Assembly: GCA_015680685.1 (NCBI GenBank)
Contig: MNCI01013908.1
Span: 1,262,294 to 1,326,293 of the forward strand
Reading direction: 5' to 3'
DNA from: Gnetum montanum
Lineage: Eukaryota > Streptophyta > Gnetopsida > Gnetales > Gnetaceae
DNA length: 64,000 nucleotides
In this document: piece by piece, positions 1 through 13,170 of the stretch
Layout of the letters: every line of letters begins with the position of its first letter
Position numbering within the stretch: the stretch's first letter is position 1
Program-made: the position numbers and the translations under genes
The notes under the pieces: generated by a model
Databases searched by the model: none
Told to the model about the DNA's origin: nothing
Seen by the model: the letters and a program-made list of their open reading frames with translations, nothing else

Positions 1-910
1 AGAGTCACCACCATCCCGAGGAAATGAGAAAGGGAAAAGTAGGAAGTGAGAGAGAGCCTTAGTTAGATGGAACATGTTTTTTTAGTTCCATAACCAGTGC
101 TTATAGCCCAGATGATTATTTTGTCTAAGGGTGTGCTTTCAATTCTCACTATTTTTTTTGTTAGAACCACACCATGCAAAGACTTATTTTTATTGGCTTA
201 GCTTCCTGATAATGGAGCAATGTCAAAATGGTAAGGAAAACTCAAGAAGAAAACATCCAAGCACCCAAGAGAATAGCCAACACAAATGCATCAAATCCCT
301 TTGAATTCACACCCTTTTTAGTCCTTGAGTCCTTCCTTAGTTTGAGAAATGCCCAGTCACCAATTTGTTAATAGTTTTATTATCAAAGAAAGGGACTGTA
401 CAGTTCCAAGCTAAGAGAGACCATAGAAATTCATGGATGCATGGATGATGTGAAATCATTGCCTATTATATCAAAAGAACCATACCTTAGTATCAACATT
501 ATAACTCAAAGGTAAAAACCAAACATTAGCAATCAATAAAATACAGTTCATACCACCATTAGGAGCACTTACTAGGTGATGAATCTAACAAAACAAAAAC
601 AACAAACAAAGACAAAAATAAGAACAAAAACAAAAAATAAATAAAAAAAATAGTCACACAAAGAAATAAAAAAGTATAAACGATGTTGTAAAACAAAAAT
701 AAGAAAAGTTAAAGAATTTTGTAAAACAAAAACTTAAAAAGGAATTGAGGGTCTCAAATGGTTAGTAGAGGTGGCCATCTCCCCCATGACTGAGTTGGAA
801 GGAGGAGATCTGAAATAGTGAGTAGGGACATCCCTTCTTAGAGGTATTATGTGCACTGACCATTCTAAATTCATGGAAGGGTTTGGTCTATTGCATAATG
901 ACTAACAATC
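1..910 (-). other. 3' untranslated region of element M1
   Basis: No coding signal. The stretch aligns by eye with 26250-27190 of element C (the shared 'gccttagttaga' and 'ccataaccagtgctt' blocks, A-rich AAAACAAAAA runs at about 590-735, and CCCCCATGACTGAGTT at about 781) and, reverse-complemented, with the 3' UTRs of A and B. It is therefore the family 1 UTR between the deleted pol region and the off-window 3' LTR. Confidence 0.7.
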
Positions 911-3900
911 TCTTATTAGGGCTCTTGTTTGAATTTTTTAGGAATTTCCAACCTACCCCAATTGATGTTTTCAAGGTTAAGGCTTGGAAGTTGGTAGTGG
1001 ACTTTCTCTAGTGCATATATGCTTTCGATGTAAGCGCAAGTTATTTCCTCAGTTGGTTCCATGCACATTAGTGAGTTGCTCTCTAGATCAGCTATCAACC
1101 ACTAGGTGTCTTCTTGTCATGTGGCTGCTGCATACAAGTACTTTTGTATGTTAATGTCTTATGCACACCGGTTGCATGCAGGCAATGCTAAAATTTGCAC
1201 AACCCATAATCTCTGCATACAATTGCACCTTGTATCATTGTATGCAATGCATGGAACCTTCTTCTTCTTGATCTTCCCAAAAGTGTTTTCCTTAGATATT
1301 TCCAGGGAAAGATCGTAGATTCTTAGGCATGCATCTATAGTACTTATCCATGCCCTTCCCATTATTATTGGAAAGTCCCCTTTACTATTATTCACTTGTA
1401 TTACTAGGAAATCAGCTGGGTACAACCACCCACACACAATGGTGATGATTTCCTCCACCAGTCCCAAGGGAACAATGATGGACTAGTTGGCCAGCTCTAG
1501 GCAAATATTGCTCTTCCTTAATGGAGGCAGCTTCCAAGCTTTGTGCATTTCTTGTGATATTAAGTTGACTCCGGAACCTGAATCCAGAAGAGATTTCCAT
1601 GGCTCATTCCCAACAATTTGGAGTTATATTAGAGGGCTTCTAGGATCAGAGAATTTTTTGGGAAGGTGGCCAACCTTGATCCAGTTAGTAACAACATGTG
1701 TTAACATAACCGTATGCGTTGGGCTTGGTGTTTGGTTTGAAGGGAGCTTTGAAGGTTTATTTGATGGGGAGGCATTTAGAGGATCAACCACTTGTGGTTG
1801 TAATGGCTTGGTTAGACTATTCGTTTTGAAGAATGGTCTTTTCTTCATATAGTTTTTAGAACCAACAGCAGGTTGAGGATTCATAGCCCTTGTGGCATTA
1901 CGTTGTTGTGGTTGAGTAGGGAGTTCCCCTTGCATTGCTAGAGCGGGTGGTAATGGAGCTATTGGTGTGATAGCTGTAGATGGATTTGAAGGATGGTATG
2001 TTTGTGGGTTATCTTCCCTAGGAAAAGGAGTTCTATAATACTTACAAGCTTGGTAGTGATGTTGTGGTGTAACGTGACTAACAGAGTCACGTGGAGAGAT
2101 TGGATGCTGCACGTAGTAGCCATATGGGTCAGGTTTCTGGTAGGGGTATTGTTGCCTTGGTGGTGGCATCCCCCATGACTATGGGTATTTCCACTATTAA
2201 TTTTGTTCAATGGGTTGTGGTGGAGTTCCACTTGGATAATATGTTGAAGGTTGGTGGAACTGCCTTGGGTTACCTTGGGGATAAGGTAACTGTCAAGGTG
2301 CTTGCCATTTATTTAGTTGTGGGTTGAGTGCATACACCCCAGACTCTTGGAGATGTGATATCACTAGGCAACATCCCTTAGGATGGTCATATTGGCATAT
2401 CTCGCATCTATCATCATTGTCCATGTCTGAATCCACAACCTCTTTTGTGATGGCCATTTTTCCCTTACCCTTGTTACATGCATTTTCCACTTCTCTCTTT
2501 TTCTTTTTGTCGTTGTCACTACCTCGCTCCCTAGACTCCTCTACAATTTTAAGAATAGTTTCAAACCTACTATCCATGGAGTCCCACATTTGGCCTACCT
2601 TTGTTGATACTTCCGTTGTTAAATTTTGAAGAGGCAAAGTTTTCCTATTCACCATCTCTTCGAGTGGTGACTCTTCTTCATCCTCACAAAATCTCACTCC
2701 CCTTTTTCGAAGGGAAGGATCTCGGTTTTATTCTTTCATACTTTCTCTCTTTCGTAGATCAACTTCTTCTTTGGCTACTTGCTCTAGAAATCTATGAATT
2801 TGATGAGACCTAATCTTTGATAACCTTCCTTGGGCATACATCCCAAGGGTTCTTCTTGTTTCATGCCTAAGTCCATCCACGAGATGACGTAGTTGATCTT
2901 GCTGCAAATAACCATGGCCAGGGCAACAATGTAATAGTGTGTAATAGTGTTCCATGGCAGCATCCAATGGCTCATGATTTCCTTGCTTCCATCTTTGGAT
3001 TTGCTTTTGCAGGCTAGACACTCAGGAGTATGTTTGGTACTTATCATTGAACAGTTCTAACATTGTACTCCTCCTCCTAATGGATTTTAGTTCTAAGGAC
3101 CGGTACCAGCTTTCAGCTTCTTTCACTAGTGTCCTTGGGAACAACTTCAATTTTTTCCATTTGTTTTCTATGTTTTGCAAGGCACATGCATTGTGGAATG
3201 CTTGTAAATGATTTTGAGGATCAGCATTGTATCCCTCTTCGAATCATGGGATGTTGTTTATGTCTAACCTCTTGATCCTATTGATCTTTTGGTGCCTTGT
3301 TGGAACTCTTATAGGCTCCATTATATCTAGCATGCTTTTAGTTACGAGTAGGGGTTCTTCATGATCATCTCGTTCATAGCGTCTATGGTGTCTAAGCAGT
3401 TCCCTAATATCCCTTCTTCTATGCCTTGATTTCTTAGAGTACCCTTGTCCTCATTCTTGACTATGTTGTCGATGTCTTTCACTTTGTTTTCCCTTATCCT
3501 CACGATTGGTTTCCCTATGACTACATTCGAACACTGAAGGAGAGGGTGAAGGTGACAATGAAGGTGAAGAAGAAGGAGAACCATTGCCATGATGGTGTTT
3601 TCTACCTTCTCTTCAGTGGTCTTGTCCTTGATCGTGATCACGATTAGAACGTTTGCCCTTATCATGTGTTCATGTTCCCTCGTTGAACACTTCGTGTTTG
3701 TGGGTATCAAAACTATGGTTGTGAATAGTAGAGTGGAGGTTCTGATACACTACATCTTGACCAATTTCAAGAGGAGGAACATCATTTCATGGGGAACCTA
3801 TTGAAGTAGGTTCATCATCCTTAATTTCGCTCAAAACATGCAAAGCGTCATGGGGCCATTTACCCTTCAAGGATGTATGGTATCTCTCCTATTGCAAGTC

Positions 3901-4270
3901 CCTTTGACATTGTGCTTCTATGGGATGATAGTCCCTTATGTCATAATCGCATGCAACATATTCTACATATAAAACCAGCATGCCTATTCGTGAGAGAGCA
4001 CGAAGGAGCATGTTGGAAACTGATCGATCTAGAGGCAACACTATGTTACCCTCCAAGTCTCTCCAATAAAGTTGTTCATCTTGGTGGAGAATAAAGGTGA
4101 AATTTGGTACATACTCATTGGGATGAGTATATACCACATGAAGCTGTTGAGGAATTGACAGATCTTGGTTACGTGTATTATGCCACTGACTGCCTTTTGT
4201 GTTAGTCTTAGGCGATGAAGTGTTGTTATACGAAGAAGAAGACATATTTTCTTGTTGGGTGTGCAATGTA
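911..4270 (-). pseudogene. gag-pro polyprotein relic of M1
   Basis: Degenerate gag and aspartic protease of a Ty3/gypsy element, broken into several frames. The gag N-terminus lies at 3889-4266 (HQDEQLYWRDLEGNIVLP, matching C). The gag core follows near 2730-3270, with a remnant of the QIQRWKQGNHEPLDAAM region. A Cys/His cluster CEICQYDHPKGCC lies near 2380-2420. The protease is at about 1159-1640, with the active-site core LLDSGSGVNLIS near 1550-1585 still intact, followed by FPIIMGRAW. The tail continues to about 916 (ends FKQEP). No RT follows. The frame breaks make it non-functional. Confidence 0.85.
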
Positions 4271-4389
4271 CCATTGTCTTATCTTTCTTTGATTAACCCT
4301 AAGGGTTCATTCTCATGTTCCAATGATATGAATGATTTCCTATGTTCTATGTAGTGCAAAAGCAACTAAGTCCCCAATAACGGCACCAA
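4271..4389 (-). other. leader of M1 with decayed tRNA-Asp primer binding site
   Basis: A short untranslated leader between the 5' LTR and gag. The plus strand at 4372-4388 reads ccccaataacggcacca, a decayed form of the tRNA-Asp(GTC) 3' end that is perfect in element C. It sits one base from the LTR start at 4390. Confidence 0.75.
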
Positions 4390-5198
4390 TGATGAGTGGT
4401 GAGGTACCCCTACACTCAACCATACGAATATGAGTGTTTCACACACTATTTAGTTGAACTCCAAGGACTAAGTTCTTACACACCTTAATGGAACACTTAG
4501 GGTTAATCAATCGCTGTCTTTTCAAACTTACTTGTATTGTCATAGTTGTATGGTTAAGTAAGCTTGAGGTACATGATTTTTTATAGCTTTTATATTTTTT
4601 ATGTCTTATGCTAATAAAGGAGAGGGAGAGAGAACTAAGTGGCTAACTTACATTAATTATTCATTAAATAATTTCTAAATGTTCCTAACACCATTAACCA
4701 TTCCCACTTGCTATACACATCTTGAACCAGTGCAACACTGCTAAGATTACCAAATGCTAATCGTTACTAGGTTATCAAGCACTACATGCATGCTTGAAGT
4801 GATCGTATTGAGTGTATTTAACTAAGGGGGTTAAAGGTTGAGAGAGATATTAATTAACTAGAAAAAAATTTAAAAATAATTAATTACTAATTAGCTTAAT
4901 CGGTATGCTGCAAGGTTTATCATAAAGTTCATCTTTATTGTTGTACACAAAATTGTGCTCAGGTACAAATTACTTGAATAAAGATCTGTTCACTCTATGA
5001 ATCCTACTACGGGCATACAAAAATAATTCTAACTCTGGAATAACAAAACTACAAGAATCTAGCTAAAGGTCTAAGTCTAACTACCTTAGAACCAAGGGTG
5101 TTGCCTCTGATTTACAGAAGATGAGGTAGGACGTGATATCGCATATGCAATATTGCGTGGTGGATGCAATATTGCGTACACAATATTGCAGCTCATCA
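4390..5198 (-). repeat. 5' LTR of M1 (family 1)
   Basis: An 809-bp LTR bounded by TGATGAGTGG on the left and GCTCATCA on the right of the plus strand, the family 1 inverted termini. Internal blocks such as 'acccctacactcaaccatacga' near the left end match the LTRs of C. The U3 end at 5130-5190 carries decayed gcgatatcgc-like motifs (gatatcgcatatgcaatattgcg), as in the C LTR. Confidence 0.85.
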
Positions 5199-6440
5199 AC
5201 ATTATAACCTATATTCTTATTCAAGAGATGCCCCAAGGGTTGGATCACTAGAAAAAATAATAGTTTTTTCACCAAGTGAAACACTTCATGGAGATTAATG
5301 GACACCTTTATAAGGTGTGTGCTGATGGCCTAGTTCATTGGTATGTTCCTAATCCTAATCAACTATGTGTTCTCTAGGATGCTCATGAGGGTCCTTATAG
5401 GAGCCACTATGCTGGGAGATGTAATGTCTTTAAGATCTTGATTGTAGGGTATTATTGGCCAACACTTTTTAGGGATGCTCACCAATTTTTCCACTCTTGT
5501 GAATGCTACTAATGAGATGGTGGAATGATTGCTCAAATGGAGGGACCTCAGTAGTGGGTTCAACCAATGGAACCCTTCAACATCTAGGGCATTGACTTCA
5601 TGGGTTCCATCACACCCAAGTCAAATGGAAAGGTGTACATCATAGACACTATTAACTATTGTACAAAATGGAAAGAAGCAGTAGCTATCATTGACTATAC
5701 ATCTTCTACTATTGCTCAATTTGTATAATAGAATGTTGTAAATAGGTTTTGTTTGCCATGTGCATAAATTTCTAATAATGGAACCCACTTTATAGGCACC
5801 ACTTTTTGGAAGCTTATGCAACACTTGGAGGTTGAACATAAATTAACAATACCCTATCACCCCCAAGCCAATACTTAAGCAAAGGTTACTAATAGGGAGA
5901 TCACTAAGATCTTAACAAGAATAGTTAGCAAATATAGGAGAGACTAGAGCACAAAACTCAATGATGCCCTCAAGGCCTATCACTCAACATGGAACCTCTT
6001 TATAGGGTACTCTCCCTATGAGATAGTGTACAAAAAATTACCAACTCTACCTATTCAATCTAAGCTCCGTGCACTATCAATAGCTTGTGACCTTAACTTT
6101 AACTTAAGTCTGGCACTAAAAAAAATCAATGAATCTTAACCTACTAGACAAGAATTGACTAGTGGCCTTGTCATCTAAAAAGTTACACAAGGTATTCAAT
6201 AAAAAATGCCATGAACTTGGAATAAGAGAAGTAAAATTTTAACTTGGAGATAAGATCCTCTACTAGAACCCCACACATGTACCTCAACGAACTAAGTTCT
6301 AGACATTATGGGAAGGACCTTATATCATTTATGAAACTTTTCCTTTAGGGGTCATGTTGATCTACAAACATGAGAGCCCAAATAAGAAGCAGTTGATCAA
6401 CATCTAACAAGTCAAGCCTTTCCATGAGCCCAAGCAAGCC
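5199..6440 (+). pseudogene. integrase-region relic of element A
   Basis: Plus-strand Ty3/gypsy pol remnant that starts abruptly at the M1 insertion point. In the broken reading frame one sees the HHCC zinc-binding region (DAHEGP...HSCE, about 5370-5510), the catalytic-core start GIDFMGSI (about 5585), DYTSSTIAQFV, THFIGTTFWKLMQ, and the YHPQAN block near 5850. It matches the integrase of B (35280-36390) codon for codon in long stretches. There are many in-frame stops, so it is inactive. The upstream RT and gag of A lie left of the window. Confidence 0.85.
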
Positions 6441-8477
6441 AATATAACAAATACCTCATAGGATGGACAACCATGCTCAAGGTTCTAGATCTTCTCCTTT
6501 CAACTTAATTGTGGGGAAGATGGCCATCCATGTTAACTATATAAGTGACTCAGTTTTTCATCTTTTTGTTTTACACCTTGTTATTTTTACAAATTTTTGT
6601 TTTAAACCTTCTTTATCTCACACCTTTTTGTTTTTACGTTATTAATTTTTTCCAATTATTTTTTACAACATCATTAATATGTTTTATTTCTCTTAAATGT
6701 TTTACAATTTCTTGTATATTTTTCTTTATTTTGGTGTGATTTTCTTATCATGTTTTAATAATAACATGCCTTATTGCCAACTAGGTACAATGTAGTTTGT
6801 TTGATGTGGGCATGTGCTATCTGGTTATTTGATTATTCGTGTCTGGGTTCTAGCTTTGAATTTTGTTATTGATAACTAGGACATGGTTTATTTTTTATAA
6901 AATAGGCAGTGAGACCATGACATCCACCCATCCATAGACTCTATGATGTTCTTTGTTCTAGAAGTATGAGGTCCCCCCTTTCATTAATAAAACTTTAATG
7001 AACTTGTGATCTTGGTAGTTTTTGGACTTGGAAAGGATTCAAAGGTTTGAATAGGATTTGAATTTAAGTGGACTCGATACTCTTTGTGCCTTTCTACTTA
7101 CTTAGGTGTATATGTGTTTTCATGGATTTCTTACTGTTCCATGTCGACCAATAATAGTAAGTTGAATAAGTCTTTGCATGGTGTGGTTCTCATGTTACAT
7201 AAAGATGATTACCCCTTAGTATGACATATTCAAATTCATGATACTTATTTCAAGGTTTATTAGGAAATTTTTATGGCTTATTAAAAAAATGATGGAAATT
7301 TAAAGCACACCCCTTAGATAGAATAAACAGGCTATAAGCATTGGTTATGGGACTAGAAAGACATGTTACCCATGCTTGAAGGTCCCCTCTAACTAAGGCC
7401 CTTTCTCATTTCTTGCTTTTCTTTTCTTCTTAATATAAGGAATGGTGGTTGTTTTGTGGGAGAACTCTTGTGTCTTGAGGAGGTGAACTAGTCTTAGAGT
7501 GGTGATGCAAAGTCACCAAACATGGTTCGTTTTGGTTTGGACTAAGGATGGTTACTTAACCATAAAATTCACAAGGAACTTCATGTGACCTTAATCAGGA
7601 ACTTCATTCCACTTTCTCTCTCATCCATCTATGCTTTCTATGCCTCACCTCATTGCCAATGTTCATGTTCTTATTCGATGTCTTAGTTTGATGTGTCAAA
7701 ATTCTAGGTAGCTTCTTTCAAGTTTTTGTACTTAACATTCCGTAACCATTAATTACCCATGGGGCCCATGGACTCCTTGGTTTGAGGTTATGCAGGGGCA
7801 AAAAAGGACATGTTTCTACTTTAGGGAGGATGTACTTGCATACCTTTTGGTTGGATTAGTTAAGTTCTTTATCGTTAGACATTCTCACAATTAAATCCTT
7901 TTGTGTGCCCCATCAATGACATCCAATTGTGCGCATCTTCACAATGTTTCTCAATGAAATCTTCTTTTTTATTTTTGTGAATTCTTTAAACCTCTTCAAG
8001 TGTTTCATCATATTTGTGCTTTTAGAAAATTACTAATGGACTACTTATCCATCTCACCATTAAAGGAATCAATCCACCATAATCACAACCTAGCCAAGTG
8101 TAACTACCTACAAGATAAGGTACCTAAAAGCTATATGTTGCACATTGCACACTAATCCATGATTTTTTGTGATTGTAGCAGAAGTGTGGATTGGAAGAGG
8201 GACTATCTTCATCAAAGGATAAGTAGCAACATCATGTGATGAGGACCCTTCGTGATCATTAAATCTTCTCCCTTGCTCTTCAATTGCTAGAGGAGTTAGA
8301 TGTTAGTTTTTTGGCCAAGGTGTTCAATTCTATTATCATGAACACCCAATTTTGTAAAATATTGTAAATCCATATACTTGGGCACTTAGAATTTGCTTAT
8401 TTCATTTGAGTCAATTTGCATATTAGTCAAGGGACTTTTTCCTTCTTTTTTTCACTTGAAGATGAGTTTTCATTCAG
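6441..8477 (+). other. 3' UTR of element A
   Basis: About 2 kb without coding signal between integrase and the polypurine tract. It matches the B 3' UTR (36420-39875, minus its 1.4-kb insert) and, reversed, the UTRs of C and M1. Landmarks are 'agatggccatcca' (6518), T-rich TTTTGTTTTAC runs (6560-6740), 'ctaggacatggttta' (6877) and 'ttaaagcacacccctta' (7300). Confidence 0.75.
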
Positions 8478-8488
8478 TCATGGGGGTA
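8478..8488 (+). promoter_or_regulatory. polypurine tract of element A
   Basis: TCATGGGGGTA immediately precedes the LTR start TGATAAATTG. The same string, reversed, precedes the 3' LTR of C at 25081-25091, so it is the plus-strand primer site of family 1. Confidence 0.7.
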
Positions 8489-9366
8489 TGATAAATTGTA
8501 TTTTGTCTAGGTCTAATATCAGAGCCCTAATATTGGATACCCAATATAGGGCCCAAGAAGCGATGTTGAATATTTGATATCATGGGATGTGTGCCAGCCT
8601 ATAAATGTAGCACTTGGGCATATGGTTTGGGCATAATTTTTATCATAGCATAGTAGAGCTCTTATAGTTTCTTTTCTCTAGAGTTAGAATATTTTCCAAA
8701 GTGCCTACAATAGGAGTCATTGAGTATATAGATATTTATTTGAGCACTATTGTACCTGGGCATGGTAGTGTGTGCAATAATAAAGACAAGCTTTCTAATA
8801 GCCCTTGTAGCACCTTGGCTAGATTAATTATTTTATTTATGCATTTAATGTTTTATGCAATTTCATTTAATGATTCCAAGTAAATAAGCTAAAGTAAGCT
8901 AAGATAAGATAGCTAAGTTAAATAGTAATTAATTAAGCACATAAGTACAACTACTTTAAGCATGCATAATGACACCTGGTAATCCCAATAATGCTTAATG
9001 TTTGGTTATCCAATAGTGTTATACGTGTTCAGGATGTGCATGGAAAGTGGGACCAGATGCTTATGTTAGGATAGTTAGTTATTAATTAGCAATTAGATTA
9101 GTTAAATTGGTTCGTAAATTGAGTTTCAACTTGTTATTAATTGTAGATGAATAAAATATAAAATAATAAAAATCATGTGCCTCAATTACACTTAACCATA
9201 CAACTAAGCTCCACAAGTGTAATTGGGAAGACAATGATCATCATGATTAGATTTCATGTCTTAGAACCAATGTACTTAGGAACTTAAGATCTACAGAATT
9301 TGATCATATCACATGTGAATGCTTGTGATTTGTATGGTTAAGTGTAAGGGTACTCGCTACTCATTA
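8489..9366 (+). repeat. 3' LTR of element A (family 1)
   Basis: An 878-bp LTR from TGATAAATTG to ...CGCTACTCATTA (ancestral TCATCA). TATAAAT at 8600-8606 lies in the same place as in the B LTRs. The U5 end 'ttgtatggttaagtgtaagggtactcgctactcat' is the reverse of the C LTR start. The sequence then passes into minus-strand pol of element G, so A inserted into G. Confidence 0.85.
8600..8606 (+). promoter_or_regulatory. TATA box of element A LTR
   Basis: TATAAAT about 110 bp into the LTR, in the context 'gcctataaat'. It is conserved at 21896-21902 and 39989-39995 in element B and, reversed, at 31537-31543 in C, so this is the likely U3 promoter of family 1. Confidence 0.6.
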
Positions 9367-12164
9367 ATATACATGTATTCATTTATATATATAGATGTAA
9401 GTTATGGGTAGTTACCCAAAATAATGTTTTATATGCAAAAAATTATATGAAAGTTGCAACTCTATCTCACTTAATGTTGATAACTTATAAGTGTCCTCCG
9501 ATAATTATTTCTTGTTTTGAAATGGACTAGTTCATATTGTTGAAAACTTAGTTGGCTTCTTCATAGTTCATAATAATACCAAATCACTAACTTTAAAAGT
9601 CCTTTTTAGAACCTTTCTATCGAACCACCTTTTGACTTGAGAAGCATTCTTTACTAAATTATCCTTAGCTTTACTTATTTCAACTTCTCTTTTGATGAGC
9701 AAGGTCATGAAACTTCTATCTTTATTGATTTTCTTACTATATTTTTGTACAGAATTTGAGGTTGAAATTATAATCCTATTCATAATTCTAGCAGGCAAAC
9801 CATAGACCAAGTTATAAGTTGATGTCTCGATAGCCTTCTTAAATCTAATATGATCAATCCTTAATGTAGATTGCAAGTAATCAATTCAATTTCCTAGATT
9901 CCCATCCATCAACTTTTTAATGTTGGGCATAAGATTTTTATTTGTGGATTCAACTAAGCCATTTCCTTGAGGAGAATAATTTGAAGAAGAAAATAAAAAG
10001 ATGGATTTTTTTATGCCCATGTTATAAATTCTTCAAATTGAAAAGTAGGTCCATTAACGGATACCAATACTTCAGGTACACCAAAATGACTTAGAATATA
10101 ATCTTCCAAGAACTTAATCATATCTAATGTTGAACTTTTTCTTAGAGCCTTTTCTTTAGACTATTTAGTAAAGTAATCAGTAGCCGTGAGAATAAACTTA
10201 TGTCCAGCTCTTGAAAGAGTAATTGTGCCAATAAAATCTAGGCCTCATTACTAAAATGGTCTATTAGCAATTACCGATTTTAAGGGACTTTTATCCCCTT
10301 TTTATTTTTGCTAAGGCTCTCTCTAATTTTGGTGTTTTCTCCATTAGGACATCTTTCTTTAGCATATGCATCAAAGGTTTAGTAGTTTCAGTGAATTCAA
10401 GGATAAATTTCCTAATGAAATTATCTTTCCAAAGAAAGATCTAAAAGACATTTTACTCGTAGGATTCTTAATATTCTATACTACTTGAATTTAGGAGTTA
10501 TCTATAGAAATTCCTTCTTGATAGATTACGTGGCCTAGTAAACTTCCAGATTTAACCCCAAAGATACATTTCTTAGTATTTAATGAAATACCATACTCAT
10601 GACATCTATCAAAAACTTGTTGAAGATGACTAATATGACTTTCTTCATTTTTGAAAAGATAGTGATATCATCCAAATAAACCATAATGAACTCACTTATT
10701 AAACCTTTAAAGGCTAAATCCGTCGTTCTTTGAAAATTAGCTCTAGCATTTGACAATCCAAATGGCATTCTAGTAGGTAAATTTTTTGCAGTTGGTGATA
10801 AATGTTGTTTTATATTTGTCATACTTATCTACCATGATTTTATTATAGCTTGAAAGACCATCTAGGAAATAATATACTTGACAACTTGATACTTTGATCA
10901 ACATTTCATCAATTCTAGGAAGTGGATATTTATCTTTTTTAGAGGCTTCATTCAAATTTCGGAAATCTACACAAATTCTAGTATTGCCATTCTTCTTTCT
11001 TACTAGAACAAGGTTAGCAAGCCATGTCAAATATTAGATTGGATATATAATGATGGCTTGCAATAACTTCTTGATCTCAACTTCCATAGCTAGCTCAAAT
11101 GATGGATTAAATTTCCTTTATTTTTTTAAACTGTCTTACAACCATTTATCAAAGCAATCTTATGTGTCATTACATCTAGTCTAAAAGCTTTAAGATTATC
11201 ATAATACCAAGCAAAATTTTTCAAATTATTTTTTAGGAGTAATAATAAATTTTTCTTGAAGACTGAATCCTTTTCTTTTGAGACATTTAATATTTTTAGT
11301 ATCTCAGTAGATCCAAGATTTACTTCAAAAGCTTGATCATCTAGATTCTATATATCTTTTCTAGTAAGCAAACTTTTGCTTAACTCATGTTCATAATCTA
11401 TGACCTTTTTGGAAATAGAATTTATCTTGAACCTTGATGTTATTTTAGGTATTCTTTAACTTTTGAATTCTTTTTTATTTCTCAAGAATCTAAGAAATTG
11501 ATCATCATCTTTGAATACTTGTAAATGCTTTATGTTATCTAGTACCGATGGTAGATCTTCATTCTCAATCACTACCTGCTTTGTATCATTCTATCTTTTT
11601 CACATCTAATGTTGAGGCTACCTTTGCTAAATAATTAGCTATATAATTATCTTCTCTACCTATATGTTCTATTTTATAGTGATGAAATTGATCTAGCATT
11701 TTGCAGACAAGTTATTTATAGGGTTGCAAGAATGAACTTTGAACTACACAATTACCTTCAATCTATTCACAAACTAATCTTGAGTCTTCTTTTATGGTTA
11801 TTATCTTGATTTCTTTTTCCAATGTTGTTTAAATTCCAACACTCAAAGTTTCATATTCTACCTTGTTATTGGTATAAGGAAAAGATATATGAATTTCTTT
11901 TAATATTTTTGGAAAATTATCCTTTACTAAAACCACTCCAACTCTTGCACCTTTGGAGTTACAAGAACCATCAAAGTATAGTTCCCACTTGCTTTCATTT
12001 TGGGATTCATGTTTTCCTAAGATACAAACTTTTTGAAGCATGCAAAATTTGGATTTGAAAGCTCTTGTTTTAATGACTTTGTTCTTCCCATTCAAGGTAA
12101 TGTTTTCATTAATCAAAGGTTCACTGTATATGTATATTTTATTCAGCTTTCCTTTCCAAGGTAG
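9367..12164 (-). pseudogene. pol relic of element G (family 2): RNase H-like, RT, integrase
   Basis: Minus-strand relic of a family 2 Ty3/gypsy pol, matching E domain by domain. An RNase H-like domain lies at 11829-12150 (WELYFDGSCNSKGA). RT is at about 10580-11100, with ICVDFRNLN, MPFGLSNA and the catalytic VYLDDI near 10670-10690. Integrase core and C-terminal parts lie at 9568-10300 (RIDHIRFKKAIETSTYNLVYG). The frame is broken in many places. The left end is cut by element A. The right end at 12160-12164 (ggtag) is interrupted by solo LTR F and resumes at 15677. Confidence 0.85.
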
Positions 12165-12234
12165 TGTTGGCATATTTTGGCCATTTCATGGAACAGGTTG
12201 GCATGATAAAACTGATTAAAGGTTTTTGCAGTAG

Positions 12235-13170
12235 AATGTAGTGGTTGTTATTGTACATGGTTTTGGAGGTATTGGTAAAACTACCATTGTGGATGCCGTG
12301 TATGCAAAAGTAGATGACATTTTGGGCTTCAAGTTTTCAAAGGTAGCACTGTATGAAAACATATTGGCTGTATAGAATAAAATTTTAGATGACATTTCTA
12401 AAATGCTAGACCTTCCACTACACAGATGGTCAGAAACTTTTGTAGAAGTTTTTCGGGAAGGATGCATGTTTTCTTTACATAGATAACGTGTTGAGTAGCA
12501 GAGAGCTAGATAAATTATTACCGAAAAATTTGGACACCTTAATAAAGTTAAGGCTTCTGTTGATGGCAAGAGACTTAGGTGTGAGCCATGGTTTAGGAGG
12601 CATTAACAATCGAAATGATGTGAAAGTAGTCAGTGTGGATTCATTTCCAGAAGCAGAGGCGCTTACTCTGTTGAACCAGGAAATGGGGAGCCATGTTGCA
12701 GAGAAGCTAAGTGAAGAACAAAGGAATTATTTGCTAAAAGACATTTGCGATGGTGTTCCTCTACTAATCGAAGTAGTTAGCAGATATGTGAGGTATGACC
12801 ATGACATTAACAAAGCCATAACTATAATCTGGCAGCAGTGTAAGTGTGATTTTGGTCAGCAGTTTGGGGACGAGGATGTGGAATTTTTGTCTTTTACTTT
12901 GCACGGTTTGTAAGATTGCTATAGGGAAGCCTTTTACGACATCTGCACCTTCTTCTCACGCAATAAATTTTGGTCCTTATTACAGGACATATATGGAGTG
13001 GACACCATGGAAGTGCTAGAAGGGAGAGCACTTATTAAACCAGCATTTGGTGAATATAGCAAAGAAGTCATGACACAAGTGGAGGATCGTAAGATCGCAA
13101 AAGTGCATGACATGTTGCTGGTGATGGGTCAGAGTAGATGCAAATCCAATAGAATCACCACTATCACCTA
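12235..13170 (+). pseudogene. NB-ARC (NLR resistance-type) gene fragment inside LTR F
   Basis: NLR proteins are intracellular immune receptors; the NB-ARC module is their nucleotide switch. Here the P-loop HGFGGIGKTT lies at about 12255-12290. It is followed by a damaged kinase-2/DNVLSSRELDKLLP region (12480), a RNBS-B-like LLLMARDLGV, a GLPLA-like GVPLLIEVV (about 12750), and after a frame change an MHD-like VHDMLLVMG near 13108. The longest open stretch is 12488-12913. Stops and frameshifts break the rest, and no TIR/CC or LRR part is seen. It is in the same orientation as the LTR and lies upstream of its TATA box, so it is passenger DNA captured in U3, not a working gene. Confidence 0.8.

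Larger units (their letters stand above)
1..5198 (-). mobile_element. M1: Ty3/gypsy family 1 element, 3' end outside window
   Basis: A minus-strand LTR retrotransposon whose 5' LTR (4390-5198), primer site, gag and protease lie in the window; its 3' LTR lies beyond base 1. From right to left it reads 5' LTR, PBS, gag, protease, then directly a 3' UTR, with no RT, RNase H or integrase. It closely parallels element C (24076-31609), which has the same domain loss. The right flank at 5199 runs straight into plus-strand integrase of element A, so M1 inserted into A. If so, the five bases at 5199-5203 (acatt) should recur left of the missing 3' LTR. Many stops and frameshifts show it is an old copy. 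Confidence 0.85.

Noticed and set aside
12488-12913. A working NLR resistance gene
   Set aside because: Only the NB-ARC part is seen, in at least three broken frames with stops, without TIR/CC or LRR, and wholly inside a solo LTR.
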